DNA from: Comamonadaceae bacterium UBA2334
GTDB lineage: Bacteria; Pseudomonadota; Gammaproteobacteria; Burkholderiales; Burkholderiaceae_C
Direction: 5' to 3'
Assembly: GCA_002344885.1 (NCBI GenBank)
Contig: DDUQ01000020.1
Coordinates: 21,453-39,164 of the forward strand
Length of the DNA stretch: 17,712 nucleotides
Translations under genes and position numbers: made by a program
Notes under the pieces: generated by a model
The model's input: the letters and a program-made list of their open reading frames with translations, nothing else
Database searches by the model: none
Told to the model about the DNA's origin: nothing
In this document: one piece after another, positions 15,502 through 17,712 of the stretch
Position numbering within the stretch: position 1 is the first letter of the stretch
Layout: each line of letters starts with the position of its first letter

Positions 15502-17712
15502 TCAGTTCGACAGGTGCCACCAGTTCGGCAGCAACCTGCGCACCTGGGGTCGGGTGTAGCGTTGGTCCAGCAGCCATACGGTGCCGGTGTCATCAGTTGT
15601 GCGGATGACGCGGCCCGCAGCCTGCACCACTTTCTGCAGGCCGGGGTAAAGGTAGGTGTAGTCGTGTCCCTGGCCCGGAAGCAGTTGGTTCAGGCGTTCG
15701 CTGAACGCTTCGTTCACCGGATTGACCTGCGGCATGCCCAGCGTGACCACGAAGGCGCCGATGAGGCGACTGCCCGGCAGATCGATGCCTTCGCCGAACG
15801 CCCCGCCCAACACTGCAAAACCGATGCCCCGGCCTTGGGCCTCGAACCGTTGCAGGAAGGCGTTGCGGGCAGGCTCATCCATCTGGCGTGTCTGATGCCA
15901 CATGGGCTGGTCCGGGTGCTGCGCCCGGTAGGCGTTTGCCACCTGCTCCAGGTAGTCAAAGCTGCTGAAGAACGCCAGGTAGTTGCCGGGCCGGGCGGCC
16001 ATTTGCTGGGTCAGGATGTCCACAATCGGCTCCACCGATGCCTGCCGTGCGTCAAACCGAGTGCTGATGTGCCGCGCCACCCGCACCTGCAACTGCTCAG
16101 GTCCAAAAGGCGAGGCCACCTCGACATGGGGAGTGTCTGCGGGCAGGCCCAGCAGGGTGCGGTAGAAGGCTGGCGGCGTCAGCGTGGCGGAAAACAGGAT
16201 GCTGGCGTGGGCGGCGGCCCACCGTTCGGCCAGCAGCGCGGCTGGCACCACGTTGTGCAGGGTGATGCGGGTGTCGGGTGTGCGCTGCCTTGCACCGGGC
16301 GCAGGCGTGTGCCGGGTCACGCTGACCAGAAAGTGGTCATCGCAACGCTGTGCCACCTCCAGCCAGTGTGTCATGTCGAACAGCCATTGCAGTGCCGGGC
16401 CGGTGAGGGTGAGAGGATCGTCTGTGGAGAGTGCCCCCAGCTCTGTGACGCAGTGCTGCACAGCAGCCACTAGGTCGGCAGGGGGCTCGTTCAGCCACGC
16501 GGGGGCCGATTCGCCACCGTTGCGCAGCCGGGACGCTGGTAGCCCTGATCGAGGGGATGAGCCTGATGCATCGGGCTGCTGGGGCAGGCCCCTTTGCCAG
16601 GCCAGCCATGTGCGCTGCAGCCGTTTGAGTACGCGCGCCAATGGGGGCGCTGCGTGGCGTTGCACGGCACGCAAGTTGGCGAGCGTCAGGCTGGCTGTGG
16701 CCATGGCCCGACCACGGTCGATCAGGTTGTGCGCTTCGTCCACCAGCAGGGCCACGCGCCAACCGTTGGTGTGTGTCAGCGCATGCAGCATGGCGTGCAG
16801 GTCGAAAAAATGGTTGTAGTCGCCCACCACCACATCGGCCCATTTGGCGAGTTCCTGCGTCAAGTAGTAGGGGCACACCTGGTGTGCGCTGGCCACCGCG
16901 CGCACGGATGACCGATCCTGCACCTGCATTGATACGGCTGCCAAGCGTGCTCCGGGCAGGCGGTCGTAAAAGCCCCGAGCCAGTGGGCAGTCGTCGCCAT
17001 GGCAGGCTTTGTCGGGGTGTTCGCATGCTTTGTCGCGTGCCACCAGTTCCAGCACGCGAAGGGGTGTGTGGGTGGGCAGTGCCTGCAGGGTGTCGAGCGC
17101 CAGTTGCCTGCCCGGTGTCTTGGCGGTCAGGTAGAACACCTTGTCGATCTGCTGGCCTGGCATCGCCTTGAGCAAGGGGAACAGCGTACCGAGTGTTTTA
17201 CCGATGCCGGTGGGGGCCTGTGCGGTGAGGCACTGGCCGTTCACTGCAGCCCGGTAAACGGCCTTGGCCAGTTCGCGCTGACCGGCGCGGAATGCGGGCT
17301 GCGGGAATGCCAGGGCATTCAGCGCGGCATCTCGGGCGGCGCGGTGTTGGGCCTGCTGCCCGGCCCAGGCGGCGTAGCGGCCACACAGGTGGTCTACCCA
17401 GGCCACCAGTTCGGATGCCTGGCAGGTGTCGGTGAACCGGGTGGTCTGGCGGGTGGCCACATTCAGGTACACCAAGCACACGTCGATGCGATCAAGCCCT
17501 CTGCTCTGGCACAGGAGCCAGCCATAGACCTTGGCCTGCGCCCAGTGCAGGGCGCGGTGGTTGGCGGGTTGGCGGGCCAGGTCACCGCGATGGCTTTTGT
17601 ATTCGTCCACCCGGTTCAGGGTGGGGTGGTAGCCGTCAGCCCGGCCCCGCACCGTGAGGTGTTGCCAGGTGGCCTGCAGGGTCAGTTCAGTTTCGTAGGG
17701 GGGTGTTTCCTG
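15502..17712 (-). CDS. XPD/DinG-family DNA helicase with N-terminal PD-(D/E)XK nuclease-like segment (cut by right edge)
   Basis: The frame is open from the right edge to a stop at 15502 (736 codons in view). A GTG at 17652 is probably internal, as 20 more in-frame codons precede it. Numbering from that GTG: an N-terminal part has D6 (RADG), E17-Y-K19 and Q39-x3-Y43, the pattern of RecB/Cas4-type PD-(D/E)XK nucleases. The helicase then shows Walker A APTGIGKT (146-153), four cysteines placed as in XPD iron-sulfur domains (C210, C217, C222, C260), DEAH (305-308), LFSATL and motif VI QAAGRVIRT. It belongs to COG1199, which unwinds DNA 5' to 3' in repair. A variable Ser/Arg/Gly linker lies in the middle (about 362-387). 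It precedes the ABC gene by 37 bp on the same strand. Confidence 0.92.
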   Translation of the reverse strand, partial: QETPPYETELTLQATWQHLTVRGRADGYHPTLNRVDEYKSHRGDLARQPANHRALHWAQAKVYGWLLCQSRGLDRIDVCLVYLNVATRQTTRFTDTCQASELVAWVDHLCGRYAAWAGQQAQHRAARDAALNALAFPQPAFRAGQRELAKAVYRAAVNGQCLTAQAPTGIGKTLGTLFPLLKAMPGQQIDKVFYLTAKTPGRQLALDTLQALPTHTPLRVLELVARDKACEHPDKACHGDDCPLARGFYDRLPGARLAAVSMQVQDRSSVRAVASAHQVCPYYLTQELAKWADVVVGDYNHFFDLHAMLHALTHTNGWRVALLVDEAHNLIDRGRAMATASLTLANLRAVQRHAAPPLARVLKRLQRTWLAWQRGLPQQPDASGSSPRSGLPASRLRNGGESAPAWLNEPPADLVAAVQHCVTELGALSTDDPLTLTGPALQWLFDMTHWLEVAQRCDDHFLVSVTRHTPAPGARQRTPDTRITLHNVVPAALLAERWAAAHASILFSATLTPPAFYRTLLGLPADTPHVEVASPFGPEQLQVRVARHISTRFDARQASVEPIVDILTQQMAARPGNYLAFFSSFDYLEQVANAYRAQHPDQPMWHQTRQMDEPARNAFLQRFEAQGRGIGFAVLGGAFGEGIDLPGSRLIGAFVVTLGMPQVNPVNEAFSERLNQLLPGQGHDYTYLYPGLQKVVQAAGRVIRTTDDTGTVWLLDQRYTRPQVRRLLPNWWHLSN

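Noticed and set aside
15465..15593. Longer N-terminus for the ABC ATPase
   Set aside because: The extra 43 residues are Cys/Thr/Arg-rich, overlap the helicase gene by 92 bp and lie before the normal start of the family.
13734..15608. A 624-codon open frame on the plus strand
   Set aside because: It runs antisense through the HAD phosphatase, the ABC ATPase and into the helicase gene, all of which have complete motifs. Its product is His/Gln/Gly-rich and unlike any known family.

Overview
The window is GC-rich, gene-dense bacterial chromosome. Its gene families (SHP/DHC cytochromes with a PepSY two-component system, an FbpC-type ATPase, a WS/DGAT enzyme) and a recognisable intergenic repeat suggest a betaproteobacterium of the order Burkholderiales, most likely family Comamonadaceae. 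That placement is inferred from gene content and remembered repeat sequence, not from a marker gene. I see no rRNA, tRNA, CRISPR array, transposase or phage gene.

Layout. (1) Positions 1-1735, minus strand: a PepSY-domain periplasmic protein, an OmpR-type response regulator and a sensor histidine kinase cut by the left edge. (2) Positions 1884-4308, plus strand: a possible 54-residue membrane protein, then an SHP-type monohaem cytochrome c (DUF1924), a dihaem cytochrome c (DHC), a cytochrome b561-type membrane protein and a rubredoxin too short for most ORF callers. The two divergent blocks carry the same unusual operator: four half-sites exactly 11 bp apart (TGAA, TGAA, TTCA, TTCA), followed 11 bp later by an nACAAT -10-like hexamer. 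This suggests that the two-component system controls both itself and the cytochrome operon. (3) Positions 4309-4632: a noncoding stretch with a hairpin-rich dispersed repeat, a terminator-like T-run and a promoter candidate. (4) Positions 4633-8322, plus strand: a secreted periplasmic binding protein and a large hybrid histidine kinase with a polytopic N-terminus, a PDC-like sensor, kinase and receiver domains. The pair resembles LuxP/LuxQ in layout.

(5) Positions 8308-13595, minus strand, converging on the kinase: a compact three-gene set that reads as a complete wax-ester pathway. In transcription order it encodes an iron-type alcohol dehydrogenase, a 796-residue protein whose second half resembles cyanobacterial acyl-ACP reductase (AAR) including the active-site Cys, and a WS/DGAT wax ester synthase. 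All three proteins end in Lys/Arg/Ala/Pro-rich, histone-like tails of 37 to about 116 residues beyond their catalytic domains. This shared, apparently non-homologous extension is the most unusual thing in the window and suggests co-localisation on a granule, polyanion or nucleoid.

(6) Positions 13704-17712, minus strand: a HAD-family phosphatase, an FbpC-like ABC ATPase without its permease or binding protein in view, and a helicase of the XPD/DinG family with an iron-sulfur cluster motif and an N-terminal PD-(D/E)XK nuclease-like segment, cut by the right edge.

Most genes are closely packed, with 4-bp ATGA overlaps (regulator/kinase; reductase/wax synthase) and a 15-bp tail-to-tail overlap between the hybrid kinase and the wax synthase genes.
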